Shown here: piece after piece, positions 28,292 through 40,907 of the stretch
Layout: each line of letters begins with the position of its first letter
Numbering within the stretch: the stretch's first letter is position 1
NCBI GenBank assembly: GCA_010279815.1
Contig: QEOQ01000667.1
Coordinates: 62,001-126,000, forward strand
DNA: 64,000 nt
Direction of reading: 5' to 3'
Origin: Brachionus plicatilis
Lineage: Eukaryota > Rotifera > Eurotatoria > Ploima > Brachionidae
The notes under the pieces: model-generated
Database searches by the model: none
What the model was told of the DNA's origin: nothing
What the model saw: only the letters and a program-made list of their open reading frames with translations
Program-made: the position numbers and the translations under genes

Positions 28292-31200
28292 GGTTGATAT
28301 TGTTGCAACAAAAAAGAATGGCAAACGAAGCACGATGTGTTTTTTTCATCCAAACGCTTATTTATATCATAAATTTGATTTAGACTCTTATACATTCGCT
28401 GAAATATTTGATTTCCTCTTTTTTTTTTATTTTTTACTTGCTTTAGTTTATTCAGCTTTTTAAATTCAAAATTAAATAAACTTGATTTTGATTTTTTTTA
28501 CTCAATTGGCTTAGCTTTGATTTGAAAAATTATCCAACCTTTTCTTTTTCTTAAATGTTCCATTTCGAAAAGTTGATTTTTGAAAAACAAAATAGTATCT
28601 GATATTTGTGCGCTGGAAATTAATCTTTAAAATGATACTTTAAAAGATTTATGATTATTTGGAAATTTTTTAAATTTGCCAATAACAAAAAAAGATTTCA
28701 AATCAATAGTGTATTTAGCTGATTTGTTATTTATGATCCTCTTTAGGCTATCAAGTCAAAATAATGAGCTTTCTTTTCGGATTTATTAGGCTAATTTTAA
28801 AAACCCCGTATTTACGAGCATTCTAGCTTTGAACTAATTAAGAATAGAAAATTTAAAATAATATTTTTTTTATTGATAAAAGTTAACAATCTATTCATGA
28901 AGTGGAAAGTAAATTTTCCCATTGAAAATCTCTATATTTTAAATTCTAAAATGCTTTTTATCTTCAGTATTAATTTTGATTTTTTTTTAATTCAAAAAAA
29001 GACCAAAAAGCCTGGAATTTTGAGTTTTTTTAGTTATAAATTAAAAAATTCTAGATTACTTAGCACCATTATTATTAGATATTTAAGTTTATTTCTAAAT
29101 ACTCTGACGAATAATTAAAAATTACGTGATCTTAATGGGGCTGATTTTACAACCCATTATTTGCCATTTTACAAATTACATCATGAAATATTTTACTTTC
29201 CTTTGAAAATAAGCCTTTTCGAGTCAAAAAATTTTTTTACGATCAATTTTTTATTTTCAATCTATTTAATTTATCTATAATTTAAATTATGATTTTTAAA
29301 TGAAAGCTTTATTTTAATCAAAAATTGAACCTTATCTTTCAAATTTCTAAAGAGTCTGTGCAATTCTCTTAAACTGAACCTAATTGAACTTGAAGCATCA
29401 TTCTAATTTAAAAATGGCACCAAACGCATTCATCAGGTGCACTCAGCTTAAGAAGACAAATATTAAAATTTGCATCAAGAAAGCCAAAACATAATTAGTA
29501 ATTTGAATCATCTAAAATTTAGAATTTCGAACGGCTTCACAAATCTAAAATTAAATGTAAGGAAATTTGTTCAAAAAATTTGCTTCTTTTTTCACAACTC
29601 ATTTAGCAAAAATTAGTTAAAATTTTTTTTTAAATAATTCTCTATTCCTGTGAATAATATATACTAATTAGAGTCTCAAGAATGATGAATAGTAAATAAT
29701 AAAGCTCTAGAAGAGAAAAAATTAATGTTCCGATAGATCTTAATTTTTGTTTGAATTAATTTTTACAAAATAAAAAAATGATATTTTTAATATTGAGTTT
29801 GAGCGGAAGGAAGCGAACACAAACCATTTTATAAAAGCAAAGAAAATTCACCTATAATGGCTCGTTATAGATGCTCTTAATAAATAGACCAGCTTTAATG
29901 TCGAAACGCTTAATGTACCAAATTGCTCATTAAAAGGTCTTGTGTACTCTTCAATATTTTGTCGACATGATGCCCCGTTTTTGTTTGACAATTGTTTTTA
30001 TTCGGCGACAAGTTTCACCTAAAACGAGAACATATTTATGGACTTAATTTAAAAATTTTAAAGATTAGTCAGTTTGAAGCGAAAGCAACATATTGTTCTA
30101 GTGGATAAACCAAATCACAAAATCTTTTTTTTATTTATTTTCTCTTTGCTAAAAGTGGTCCTATGAAATTTTTACACAAAATAATCTTAAATTATGACAA
30201 CTTAGATTTTAAGTTTGCGTCAGCACAGCAATGATTTATATGCAGGTAGCAATACCTTTGGAATATCTAAATATCTAAATATCTAAAAAGTTATCTAGTT
30301 TTTAGCTTTTTCATTTAATGCTCTCTATCGATCTAATTTAAAAAAGTAGGCTTAATTCTCAATACTCAAAAATAAGTAAATGTTAGACATTGATTGATGA
30401 CATGGTGCGAATTTTTAACTGAGTGTATTATTACAAAAAATTAAAAATTTCATTATTTATTATTTTTTAAAAAAGACCAAGTCACGTTTTGATATTGATT
30501 CACACAAAGAACTTAGTCAATAATTTTTAAGAAATCTATATTTGGCCTAATCCTTTGAATTTTTGTGTCTAAACCCTTAAAGTGTCAACAATGAAAAAAA
30601 TTGTAGATAATTCGATTATTTCAGATGATGATTATTATCTTATTTTGTCATCGATTTAAAATAAAATCGGATATTTTTAATTCAAAATCACTTTAAAATA
30701 AAGAAAGGACATTTAAAAAATTATTTTTAATATATTTTTTTCATTTGAAGAAATTTAATTCATTTTATTGTGTTTGTTTAATCTAAATAAACGACAATTC
30801 CTTGGAAATTTGATAGCTAAAGAGAAAAAAAACACAAACAGAAAAGATTAATTCATCTCTAGTTTGAGTTAAAAATCCCAACACACAAAATAAATTAAAT
30901 TAGCCAACTTTAGGAACAAAGCCAATTCAAATGGAAACAAGAATCACAATCTATTACTTTAGAGACAAAATGGAATTATTGACAAAATTCCCTCCGAACG
31001 CATTTTATCTGAATTATTTACATTTATTAATAAAATTTTGAATTATCAACTAGCAAAATTAATTAATTCTAAAATTTTGTAATTAAAATCAATTACTCTA
31101 AATCAAGCTTTGCTCGACTGTAAATCTAACTCAAAAAGAGAAAATAATTGCAGTTAAATTTAAGGACCTGGAAATTCAAAAATTGGGATCATTATTTGCT

Positions 31201-34200
31201 CAAAAATTGATGGTTTTGAATTGTGAACATAATGCCTTTCAACAATAATGGTCTATCGGGACTGATGTTAAAAAAAAAGCATGCAATAAATTATTGTCAC
31301 AAGAATTTAAATTAAATTCAAAGAGGAAAATTAGGCTTTTTCAAATCGCTTTGGTTTATTCGAGTATAAATTTTTTAATTTAGTTTTAACTTTTATCGGA
31401 TTTTTGATAAGCCGATTATCTGAGTGCCAAAAAATTATAGTTTCAGTTTTTTTTTAATTAATATTTTTTTTTAAATTTAAATTTTGAATTACTTACTCTT
31501 TACAATAAATTTTAATACACAGATTTAATGGTTAATCTGTGGCCATGAATAGACTGGTCATTAATTTTAATTATTATTTATTAGCTCCAAGCCTCATAGG
31601 CAAAAAAGATAAAGAAAAAAAAAAATTAAAAAACTTTTTACAAATTATGATTACGTATAAAAGTCTATTTTCAGTAGATCGTTTAATAGTTTAAAAAAGT
31701 AAAAATATTCTAAGCTCAGTTCCAGATTTATTTTTATTTGCGAGCACACAAACTTGATCGAGTCAACCAAACCACGATTTTTGTCAACAAACATATGGTC
31801 GATTTTAAGCAATGAAGTCTTTGGACTGTATTCCATTACAACCATATGTATTTTCTTTTCAATATTCAATATTCTTGAGCTGTTTGCAGTAAGATGAATT
31901 TTTTTGTTCACAGGTAAAGTAGTTCACATGCAGAAACGATAACAAGTCTCAACATATTTTACTATTTTTTGATTGTTTCATAAAAAATAACTTGTTTGTT
32001 TAATAAATTAATTAATATCATTTGATTACCTGGTTATTAAAGTCAATTGAGATTTATTTTTTTTGTTTCTTTTTGATCTTGATTTTTTATTTAATATTTT
32101 TACCTATCAAAAACCTAAAAGAGATAAAAAATTTCATGCTAAATTCTCTAATTTTGATAAAAAAATTTTTTTATTTATTTATATTAAATTATTATTTATT
32201 AATTGAATATCTAGTTTTAAAAATTATTTTTTCAAAATGTTCAATTTGACAGAATTTTATGTTTTTTTACTTTAATGGATTTATCAAAAATTTTCTATTT
32301 AATTTTTTCAAATAACGCTTATTCTGGCGATGCATAAAATAAAATGAAAAATTTAATTAAAAAAGATAAATAATAAGAAAAAGATTTCATAAATTAATTT
32401 ACAAATTTCCTTATTAATGAATATTATGCAAAAATTAAATTTTCTTGTAGTGGAAAATTTTTCGAAATTTTCTTAATTGTTAGTGATCTCAACACATAAC
32501 AAATAAGCTTTCTTGAGGAAAAATATTTTCAAAAAGAAATGCATAAATGACATTTAAAACTCCATAGACAAAATAGTATTATTTGAATTGTAAATACGAT
32601 TCCGATTCCGATGTCTTAGAATAAAACTAAAAATTAAAAAAATTAATTTTGTACATCTTATTTCAAATGAGATGAAGTTCATCTTCAAATTAGCTTCCTT
32701 TTTGAGATTTATTGGACAATCTATCCAAAATAAAATTCAAATGAACTAAAAACTTTTTAGTACCGTTTTTTGATTAATTTTTCAACTCCCCTAAAATTAT
32801 TTATCGTTTAAAGTTTTGAAAAATCATTCTTTATTAATCTTCATATTTATGTCAAAACTATACAATAAATAATCTAGCTTAAGCTGACTTTATTTTGGAA
32901 TTTTTTAACTGATGATCACAAACTAGTGAATTTTAAAAAATTAAAATTCTTTGGTAAATTAATTATTAATAAAGCAGATTTATTTATTTAAAAAATCAGA
33001 CTTGTTTATAAGTCATAGGTCTTATGTCAAGCCAATGACTTAAATATTTTTTTTTCAACAGTCCAAGTCCGGACTTTTAAATTGTATTTAAAAAAAAGTC
33101 CCAACAAGGTGAATATTTTGCAGTTTAGGTTTAGGTAGCGGCCATTTCTTTTTCTTTCATGAAAAAAATCCCTTCGGTTCAAAAAATTTCAAAATAGTTT
33201 AACTTAATTTATATCAGAAAATCTCTTTCGATTATTTTTATCAAAAAAAAGAAAATTAAAAGCTAAAAACCAAATTAAGTTAAATCAAATTATTCAACTG
33301 TGTGAATATTTGTTTATCAAAAACATGTTTTCCAAGTGGCAATAGTAAATTTAAATTTTTTTAAATTTTTTATCATTAGATTCAAAAACAGACTTATTTT
33401 TTGTTTAAACAATATTTAATACCTCATCAATAATTTTAGTTTTGAAATTGTCATCTTAATCTATAGCAGAAATGGTGATTAAACTGATAGAAAGAAAATT
33501 AAAGAACCGAAAATTGACGTTAAAACAAGTTAAAATCAAGCATCGATTTTCATATTTTAATAAATTATTTTTAGAATGTAAAATGTACAGAGAATAAAAA
33601 AGAAAAATTATGTTAGACAATTTTTTTTAATTTCAAAAACACATTAATGGTAAAATAAAGAGTTTTTGAATGGTAAAATCAAGATCCTTCTTTAGGCTCA
33701 ATCAATAAGTAATTTATTAATAATCTTTTCTAATAAAAAGTGATCTCTATGATTTCAATTTTGAAACTCAATCTTTAAAGAATATTTAGGTTACATAAAT
33801 AATTTTCTTGAAACTTTTAAATTAAAATCAAACAAATGATAATGAAATATTTTTGAAAAATTAAAATAATGACTTAAATTTAAAGAAAATTTTGATGGTA
33901 TTTTTATTATTTCAAATTGTTTTACAGCAATTAGACTCAGTTTGTTTTCCAATTGATTTGTTAAATAATTTCCATCATTTTGTTCATTAGGAGCACAAAA
34001 TATTTGTTTTATTAAATTTATTGTTTAGAAACAAAAAAATTCTAATCTCAATCTAAAAGTTATTAACTAAATAAAAGTTTATTCATATAAATAATGAGTC
34101 TTAAAGAGCTCTAAATGTTTTAATTCACAGTAGTTAAACTCTAAAATAATTAAAGCCTAATAATTAATTTTAAAAAAAAGAAAAACTAATTATAAAAATT

Positions 34201-34281
34201 ACTTAACGAAGCTCTTTGAACAATTCTAATATTAATCAAACTAATAAATTATCGATTCAAACTTAAAAATTTGTTCTAAAT
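28292..34281. other. Six-kilobase gene-poor stretch
   Basis: Mostly AT-rich and featureless. A slightly less AT-rich patch at 29800-30030 has no sustained reading frame. A minus-strand frame at 31651-31911 has mixed composition but no ATG near its start and no recognised domain. The last bases should hold the 3' UTR of the EF-hand gene. Confidence 0.5.
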
Positions 34282-35862
34282 CTATGGATTATTTAAATTG
34301 AGAAAAGCTCGCTTAAATTCCCTCAGATCTAGAGTTCCATCGTTGTTTATGTCCAAGGCATTGAAAAACGCTCTGACATCATCCTCGCCATACTTCCTGT
34401 CCAAACGACTGTTCAATCTGAGCAAAATTTTTTCAGCATCCTCAACAGTTATTCTTCCACTGTTATTTCTGTCAATCGATCTGAAAATGTATTCAATAAG
34501 AGTCTCAATGTTGTCTGATTGCGAATAAGTGTTGCTTAGCCGATAGGAATCGTCATAGCTTGCAAGCGGGATCGAAAAAGTACCAGTACTGGCCGAATAC
34601 ATTTTTGAACCAGAATTAATGCTCAAAGTTGGCTGCAAATAACTTCTGTATTCGCTCAAACCCTCTTTGTCCAAGTCGATCAAGTTCAATGCTTGAACAT
34701 CTCCTTCCAGTTCGTACACAGACCTTTGCTTGGTCTGAGCAGCCAATGCCAGACCATCTGGTGTCTTTATGTCAGTCACAAATTGTGGTAAATTGTGCGG
34801 CAAAGTCAAATTGTTTCCAAATCTCTGCACATACTCAACTGGATTAGCCCTGATTACGCCCAAGTATTTATACTCGCGCTTAATTTGCACCTGAGGCACT
34901 TCCCATTGTATTATCACATTTTTTGGCTTCACAACTACAGGATCAATTTGGCCCGATTTGTGGAAGATGACTTTTCTTTTGACCTGGTCATAGGGCAGCC
35001 ACCTTTCTATAATGACAGATTGTGGCTTAGATGGCAGAGGAGGCAGGCGTTCGATGATCACTTTTCTAGGTGGAGGAGGAATCCGTTTGCCCGAGATGGT
35101 GATCACCTTTCGACCAAGTGGCACTGGTGCTGATGGAGGAGCCTCGCGTATGACCAAGGGCTCAGGCGTTTCAGGCCGCGCAGGCTGCTGGCGTATGATG
35201 AGCGGAGGCGCAGGGGCAGTCACAGTGTTCGGAAGCTGGCTGATTATGATTTCGCCAGGGCTAGGAGGGGTCGGTGGTCTCAAATACCTAATGGCCAGTT
35301 CTTGGACATACTCTAAATTATGAACACTCTTTTTGTTCACTATTTCCGGATTGGTGTCCTCATTGATCGGATATTGGTTGATCGGCAAAAGACCTTTCCA
35401 ATGCACAGCCTCAAATTTGTTCATCCATAAGCCGCGCTGACCATTCACAGATATTTCTTCGGTCTCATCCATTTCCAAAGGAACATTTGATTTTAAAATA
35501 GCAGCTTCTATATTACTTATGTAATTGTATTCATTGTGGCTTGAAGTTGGCCCAAGATTTTGGCCATGGCTAAAACTTTGGTTGAAGCTTTGGTTCAAAG
35601 AGCCAAAGTCTAGATTGTAGTTGAAATTTTTGCGGCTTGCTCGCTGCAGTTCGAGCAAGTCCTGGGCGATCCGGCTCACTGAGTTGTTGTTGTCGGTGGC
35701 AGAGGCCGACTTGGTCAGCACTGCGCCCCCGTTACCAAGCGACGCACTCGAGTTGTTGAACGATAGCGGATAGCCGCTGTAAAGACTCCGAATAGATCTG
35801 GTCACTGATGACTCTATTTGGTCCCTATTCAACTCCGATTGATCTGTGTAGCTATAGCTCAT
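34282..35862 (-). CDS. Alveolin-like proline-rich protein with two C-terminal EF-hands
   Basis: A single open frame of 526 residues if it starts at MSYSYTDQSEL (35862). An earlier in-frame ATG at 35910 adds 16 less convincing residues. Residues 1-190 are Ser/Asn-rich with QSFNQSF repeats. About residues 195-335 are built of short hydrophobic-charged units separated by prolines: PPLIIRQQP, EPLVIREAP, KVIIERLPPLP, SVIIERWLPY, NVIIQWEVPQVQI. This V-I-I-E-R/P-L-P pattern resembles alveolin (IMCp) and articulin-like cytoskeletal repeats. Two EF-hand loops follow: DRNNSGRITVED near 466 and DINNDGTLDLRE near 504, both with complete calcium-ligand spacing. I infer a calcium-sensitive cytoskeletal or cortical protein. 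The exact family name is not certain, and no introns are evident. Confidence 0.8.
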   Translation of the reverse strand: MSYSYTDQSELNRDQIESSVTRSIRSLYSGYPLSFNNSSASLGNGGAVLTKSASATDNNNSVSRIAQDLLELQRASRKNFNYNLDFGSLNQSFNQSFSHGQNLGPTSSHNEYNYISNIEAAILKSNVPLEMDETEEISVNGQRGLWMNKFEAVHWKGLLPINQYPINEDTNPEIVNKKSVHNLEYVQELAIRYLRPPTPPSPGEIIISQLPNTVTAPAPPLIIRQQPARPETPEPLVIREAPPSAPVPLGRKVITISGKRIPPPPRKVIIERLPPLPSKPQSVIIERWLPYDQVKRKVIFHKSGQIDPVVVKPKNVIIQWEVPQVQIKREYKYLGVIRANPVEYVQRFGNNLTLPHNLPQFVTDIKTPDGLALAAQTKQRSVYELEGDVQALNLIDLDKEGLSEYRSYLQPTLSINSGSKMYSASTGTFSIPLASYDDSYRLSNTYSQSDNIETLIEYIFRSIDRNNSGRITVEDAEKILLRLNSRLDRKYGEDDVRAFFNALDINNDGTLDLREFKRAFLNLNNP

Positions 35863-35910
35863 TTTGATTGAGTTTTTCAAAACTTCTAAAATGGAACTTG
35901 TGCAAACCAA

Positions 35911-37715
35911 TTTATATGAAATTTTTTTAGATTACTTTTTCTTGTTTTAAGTTTTTATTTTCCTTTTGAATTTGTCTTCTATACAATTTTCATCCACTGG
36001 TTTTTTGTTTTAAAATTTAAAATTGCTCGAAAAAATTTTCTTATAAACAAAAAATTTTAGATTTTTGAATTCGTCATTAAAAATCAAATAGCAATCAATT
36101 CATTTTTTTTTTGTTTATGTCAAATTAATTTCGGTCTTTGGCCATGAAAATGAGCTAAAAAACTTTATTTTGCTCATGAAAAAAAAAACAAAATGAACAC
36201 TTTTAAGTGTTTGTGAAATTCCTGGATATTCTTCTTTGCGCAGTTGCCGAGCTATTTGGAACATTTTTTTCCAAGAATTCAATTATTTTTGTATATACTA
36301 CTTTTTTAATTATTAGGATACAAATAAAAAACAACTCTAAAAATACAAAAAAATAATTACAATCAGTCATGTAATTGAATTGATGGTTAATTTTTTTTCA
36401 GCTAAATGGACTTTCTATACCCATTGTCACCTTATGCCCAATTAAAATAATTGTTTGAATTTTATTCAAATTAACCTAGAGAAAATTAAAATTTTTTTAT
36501 TTTAGGCCTATTTTGAAAACAAAATAATTACCTATAGGAATCTACTTGTTTTTCTCATTATCATTGGTTATGGCTCAATTGGTTATAACTGAACTCTGAA
36601 TTTTTTCGTCAAATATTTTTGGCTAATCTAAAGCAAAAATTTTTCAATTTGGATTTTGATTTATCTATCTATCTTAAAAGCTTTTTAGATGAAACAAAAG
36701 AAAAAATTTATGAAAATTTCCAATCTATAAATTAACAAAAATATTTCTATTTAGATAAATGATATCTTAATAAGAAATTTTGTTGTCAGTATTAAAATAA
36801 AATAAATATCAAAAATTAAAAGCTGTCTTCAAGAAGATATTTTTAAGAATAAATACCTGTAAACACTTTTAAGTGTCAATATGAACACTTAAATCTCTTT
36901 GGTTTTGTTTAATCCTAAGAATCGGAATATATTATTTCGATTTTGAAATGGTTAGTATTTTTAAATTGAAAAAATAAAATTTTTTATAATACAATTTAAA
37001 TCCTCTCAAATCTGGAACCCTAGTTATTTTATAAGTAGCAAGAATAGTACTTTTTTTGAAGAATTTATAAATTAATACTTTATATTTTAGCTTATTAACT
37101 TATATCTCTAATTCAAATTTTGTTTTTAATTTTGTATCAAAATCTAGTAAAACTAGATTGAATTTTTTTTGTCGGTTAAAACATGCTTTTTGGGCAAAAA
37201 AATTAAAAATAAAAGTTTATTTTCCTGTAATTATATTGCGATTATTTATAATAATATTTACTAATAATTAAATATACATGATTTAATTAAAATTAATAAA
37301 AAAAATTTATTATGAAAATTTATCAAAAAAATAATGGTGTCCCTAAAAAAAGACTCTAAGCCGATTTTTATGCTGTTTCAGTTGATTAGTTTTCCAACTA
37401 TCTAAAAAAAAGCAAAATTTGAAAAAGCAAAATCAATTTTTTTCTTGTAAATAGACTTTTGAAAATATCGGATAGGCGAACTTGATATTATTTGTATTAG
37501 ATAAGAAAATTTTTGCATATTTTTATTCAGAACATAACAAAATTTAAAAATCTTTTAAAATTTTTTGTCTTTATTTCCTCTTCAAGGCCTTTACATCTTG
37601 GTTCATACAAATTTTTAACATCATTTGCAAAAGAGTTTTCTTTTTTTTAAATAATTAATAAAACTTTCATGATTTCATGCACGTGTTGATAGAAATTAAA
37701 TTTAAAAAAAATTAT
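35911..37715. other. Intergenic region between divergent genes
   Basis: AT-rich DNA that should carry the promoter of the minus-strand EF-hand gene on the left and that of SELENBP copy A on the right. The phrase GAACACTTTTAAGTGTT or AACACTTTTAAGTGT occurs near 36193 and 36863, each a short palindrome. No gene is seen. Confidence 0.5.
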
Positions 37716-37724
37716 TATATAAAG
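37716..37724 (+). promoter_or_regulatory. Candidate TATA box for SELENBP copy A
   Basis: TATATAAAG lies 57 bases before the ATG, and a second TATAAAAG follows at about 37740. The spacing is possible for a core promoter with a short 5' UTR, but AT-rich background weakens the call. Confidence 0.3.
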
Positions 37725-37780
37725 CGCAACTTTTCATGGTATAAAAGAGAGTAATTTATAAGCTTGATTTAAATAAAAAA

Positions 37781-39148
37781 ATGAGCGATTTGAAGTGTTG
37801 CGCATGTGGACCTGGGTACAAAAGTCCTGAGGAGGCCATAAAAGCAGAAAAAGAAAAAATTGTGTACACGGTGTTAGTTTACTGTGGTGAAGACAAAAAC
37901 CAACCAGACTGTTTGGCAACAGTAGATGTTGATCCCACATCTCCAACATATTCAAAAGTGATACACACATTAAATATGAAATATGTGGGAGATGAATTGC
38001 ATCATTTTGGCTGGAATGCTTGCTCATCATGTTTTGATGATTCAACAAAATCAAGAAGGTTCATTGTCCTGCCAGGTTTTAAATCGTCCCGTATTTACAT
38101 TATTGACACCTTGAATGAACGAAAACCTTCGATTCACAAAATTTTAGAGCCCGAAGAAATAAAGGAAAAGGCAAATTTTTCATCACCACATACTGTTCAT
38201 TGTTTGGCCAATGGTAAAATAATGATTTCTTTTTTAGGAGATAAAAACGGTGATGCGCCAGGTGGATATTTGTTGTTGAACAGTGATTTTGAAATTGATA
38301 GAAAATGGGGAGAAAATGAGTACAAATCAATAGGGTTCAATTACGATTATTGGTACCAGCCATATCATAACATCATGGTAAGCAGTGAGTGGAGTGCGCC
38401 TAGTACCTTCGAGCCAGGATTTGACTTGGAAGATGTTAAAAAAGGAAAATATGGACAAAAATTATATTTTTGGGATTGGAAAAATGAAAAATTAGTCAAA
38501 ACTTTTGATTTAGGTCAAGATGGTTTGATACCATTGGAGTTAAGATTCATGCATAATCCAAAAAGCAGTCATGGATATGTCGGTGCCGCTTTGAGCAGCG
38601 CCGTGTGGCATTGGTGGAAAGAGGGCGATGAATGGAAAATTGAAAAAGTGGTTCAAGTAGACCCGGTTAATTTGGATTCGTGGCCTTTTCCAGTTCCTGC
38701 GCTCATTACCGATTTGCTTTTGTCCATGGACGATAGATTTATGTATTTTTCCAATTGGTTACATGGCGAAATTCATCAATACAATATAGAAGACCCGCAC
38801 AAACCAAAATTGGTTGGCAAAATCAAAATTGGAGGAATCCTTGGTGAAAGTTGTTGCCTAAAGAATAAAAAACTGTCTGGCGGACCTCAAATGATTCAGC
38901 TAAGTTTAGATGGCCAAAGACTCTATGTGACTGATTCTCTATTTAGCTCGTGGGATGACCAATTTTACCCTGACATAAAAAAAGATGGATCTTATATGAT
39001 TCAAATAAATTGTGATACAAATAATGGTGGTCTAAGTTTGCACGATAGTTTTTTAGTTGATTTTGGAAAATTAGATAATGGTCCCTTTAGAGCTCATGAA
39101 ACGCGATACCCAGGAGGTGACTGTACTTCAGATATCTGGATAGCCTAG
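37781..39148 (+). CDS. SELENBP1: Selenium-binding protein 1 / methanethiol oxidase, copy A
   Basis: An intact intronless gene of 455 residues (vertebrate protein 472). The family oxidises methanethiol to hydrogen sulfide, formaldehyde and hydrogen peroxide in a copper-dependent reaction. Family blocks run through the whole length: KCCACGPGY at the N-terminus (a Cys-x2-Cys ending at residue 9), LATVDVDP, DELHHFGWNACSSC with the cysteine pair at 81 and 84, PHTVHCL, LGDKNG, WYQPYHN, LSMDDRFMYFSNWLHG, GGPQMIQLSLDG and RAHETRYPGGDC near the end. A loop of about 15 residues before GGPQMIQ is shorter than in vertebrates. AATAAA at 39176-39181 is a good polyadenylation signal. A second copy lies at 57709 on the same strand. 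Lack of introns is notable because GTPBP10 nearby has many. Confidence 0.95.
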   Translation: MSDLKCCACGPGYKSPEEAIKAEKEKIVYTVLVYCGEDKNQPDCLATVDVDPTSPTYSKVIHTLNMKYVGDELHHFGWNACSSCFDDSTKSRRFIVLPGFKSSRIYIIDTLNERKPSIHKILEPEEIKEKANFSSPHTVHCLANGKIMISFLGDKNGDAPGGYLLLNSDFEIDRKWGENEYKSIGFNYDYWYQPYHNIMVSSEWSAPSTFEPGFDLEDVKKGKYGQKLYFWDWKNEKLVKTFDLGQDGLIPLELRFMHNPKSSHGYVGAALSSAVWHWWKEGDEWKIEKVVQVDPVNLDSWPFPVPALITDLLLSMDDRFMYFSNWLHGEIHQYNIEDPHKPKLVGKIKIGGILGESCCLKNKKLSGGPQMIQLSLDGQRLYVTDSLFSSWDDQFYPDIKKDGSYMIQINCDTNNGGLSLHDSFLVDFGKLDNGPFRAHETRYPGGDCTSDIWIA

Positions 39149-39181
39149 ATATTGCTAATTAATTATTAAATTACTAATAAA

Positions 39182-40178
39182 GATTTAATTTTACAACTAG
39201 TATTGATAAAATCTTTATAGACTCTTGTCTTTTTATGTGAAAAGATAATTTATTATTTTTTTATTTTTGAATTTCCCAGTCAGCTTATTTTAACAGATAT
39301 TTTGCGGTGTCTTTAAATTCTTACTTTTCTATAAATATTCAACAAAAAATTATTAAAAATTCTTTCTAAGTACAATAAAAAATCTATATTGATTTCTACA
39401 AATATGCTACAAAATATCGATAAAAAATTATTTGATTGTAAGTTTAGATTGTAAATTAAATAAAGGACAAATGTTTTATAAAAAAAAAAAATTTAAATTA
39501 AAATTTTTTTATTCAATCTTTTTTTTATACGCTTATACATTTATTAATTTGAAAATACAAGACTAGAAAAAAACATAAAAAAAGAGGAAATAATTGAATT
39601 TATTAATTTTATCAAATAAAAAACATATTAGAATCAAATTACTATTTAAAACACTGATACAAAAAATTAAATTTCAAAAAATTTACTTTAAAATTTTAAA
39701 GTATAGAAATATTTTCTATTAATTAAGTGGTCATTTTAAAATAAATTTGTAAAATTAATTATTAAATAATTAAATAATGAAAAATAAAAAATAATCAATG
39801 AAAAGTTTGAATTTTAAAGTATTTGAATTAAAATTTTTATCTTATTTTTGAAATTTGGAGCATATTTGCTCATGAAATATTGAGCCTAGTGTTTCAAGTT
39901 TATTAAATTTTTTTTTCAATATATTCCATTAAAAAAATAGAATTTTTGTGAAGCTAGCTAAGAAGCATTAAAATATTTTTACTGGTCACATAGAAGATCT
40001 GCTTTATTTTATTAAGCTATTTATGGTATTTTGATTGTGTTTCTGTATAGGCTTTAATTAATTAATATTAATTTTGACATCATCGAACAAAAAAATCTTT
40101 ATTTTTTGAACCTCTTAAATATCATATATAATTACAGTTTATTATTCTTTTTCCACAAGGATTTTGGTAAATTTACGT
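39182..40178. other. AT-rich spacer before the transposon nest
   Basis: No gene or repeat is recognised between the polyadenylation signal of SELENBP copy A and the target duplication at 40179. Confidence 0.6.
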
Positions 40179-40187
40179 AAATTTTTG

Positions 40188-40386
40188 GGTTATCCCTAAA
40201 ACACGGACCCGGACTCCGGAAAACGGACTCGCGGACACGGACTTTTCGAGCCTAAAACACGGACCTGGACGTGGGAAAAAACTGTTTTACTAAAATACGG
40301 ACCCGGACGTGGGAAAAAAATGAATTACTAAAATACGGACTCCGGATTATTTTAAAGACTAAAACACGGACTCCGGAATCCAAGTA
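40188..40386 (+). repeat. Left terminal inverted repeat of the foldback element
   Basis: About 200 bp with repeated CGGACCCGGAC and CGGACTCCGG units in runs of TAAAACACGG. The inner half differs in unit order from the right arm, as expected of foldback termini that expand and contract. Confidence 0.85.
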
Positions 40387-40531
40387 ATAATTTTAAACAA
40401 AAAAAGTATTTAAAAAACTGCATGCAAAAAAATGAAATTATGACAAAAAAACTGCATGCAAAAGACAAATTGAAAAATAGAATTTAGAATTTTATTTAAA
40501 AAAATAAATATTAAGCACTTTCAAATACATA

Positions 40532-40779
40532 ATGGAAAATAATTTAAGTTCGAATAGTGAGCCTAATGAGTAAGATACAAATTAAAAATATTTCGATTTT
40601 ATCAATTAAGTATTCTAATAGTTTTAGTAACAATAATTTGTGGTGTTGTAAATATAGATTTTAATACTTATAAGAATTATTTTACTGAAGATGGATTTGA
40701 GGCGTTAGTTGCTGTTTTAAATGCTAAAAAACAATCAATAGGTCCAAAGAGAGAAAAGAAAAATTTGTCAAAATTTTAA
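40532..40779 (+). CDS. Possible small two-exon gene inside the foldback element
   Basis: ATG at 40532 opens 12 codons (MENNLSSNSEPN), then GTAAGA at 40570 starts a possible 41-bp intron ending in AAG at 40610. Splicing gives a frame of about 68 residues ending at TAA 40777-40779, with a hydrophobic patch (ILIVLVTIICGVV) then a hydrophilic tail (FEALVAVLNAKKQS). No family is recognised. It may be the 5' remnant of a transposase gene. The intron call depends on one donor and one acceptor only. Confidence 0.25.
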
Positions 40780-40907
40780 AATTTATTTCTATATAATGAA
40801 TTGCCGTTAAATTGTCGTTTTTTGTGATAAAGTTTTAAAACTTAAAAAAGAAATAAGACTCACATTAAAATTTCAAAATTTCAAAAAAAATTTGACAAGG
40901 TCTAAAC

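Noticed and set aside
31651..31911. 86-codon minus-strand frame
   Set aside because: The composition is somewhat gene-like, but there is no ATG near the start, no acceptor and no recognised domain.
32022..32249. Leu/Ile/Phe-rich 75-codon frame resembling a membrane protein
   Set aside because: It comes from runs of T and A. The hydrophobicity is a composition artefact.
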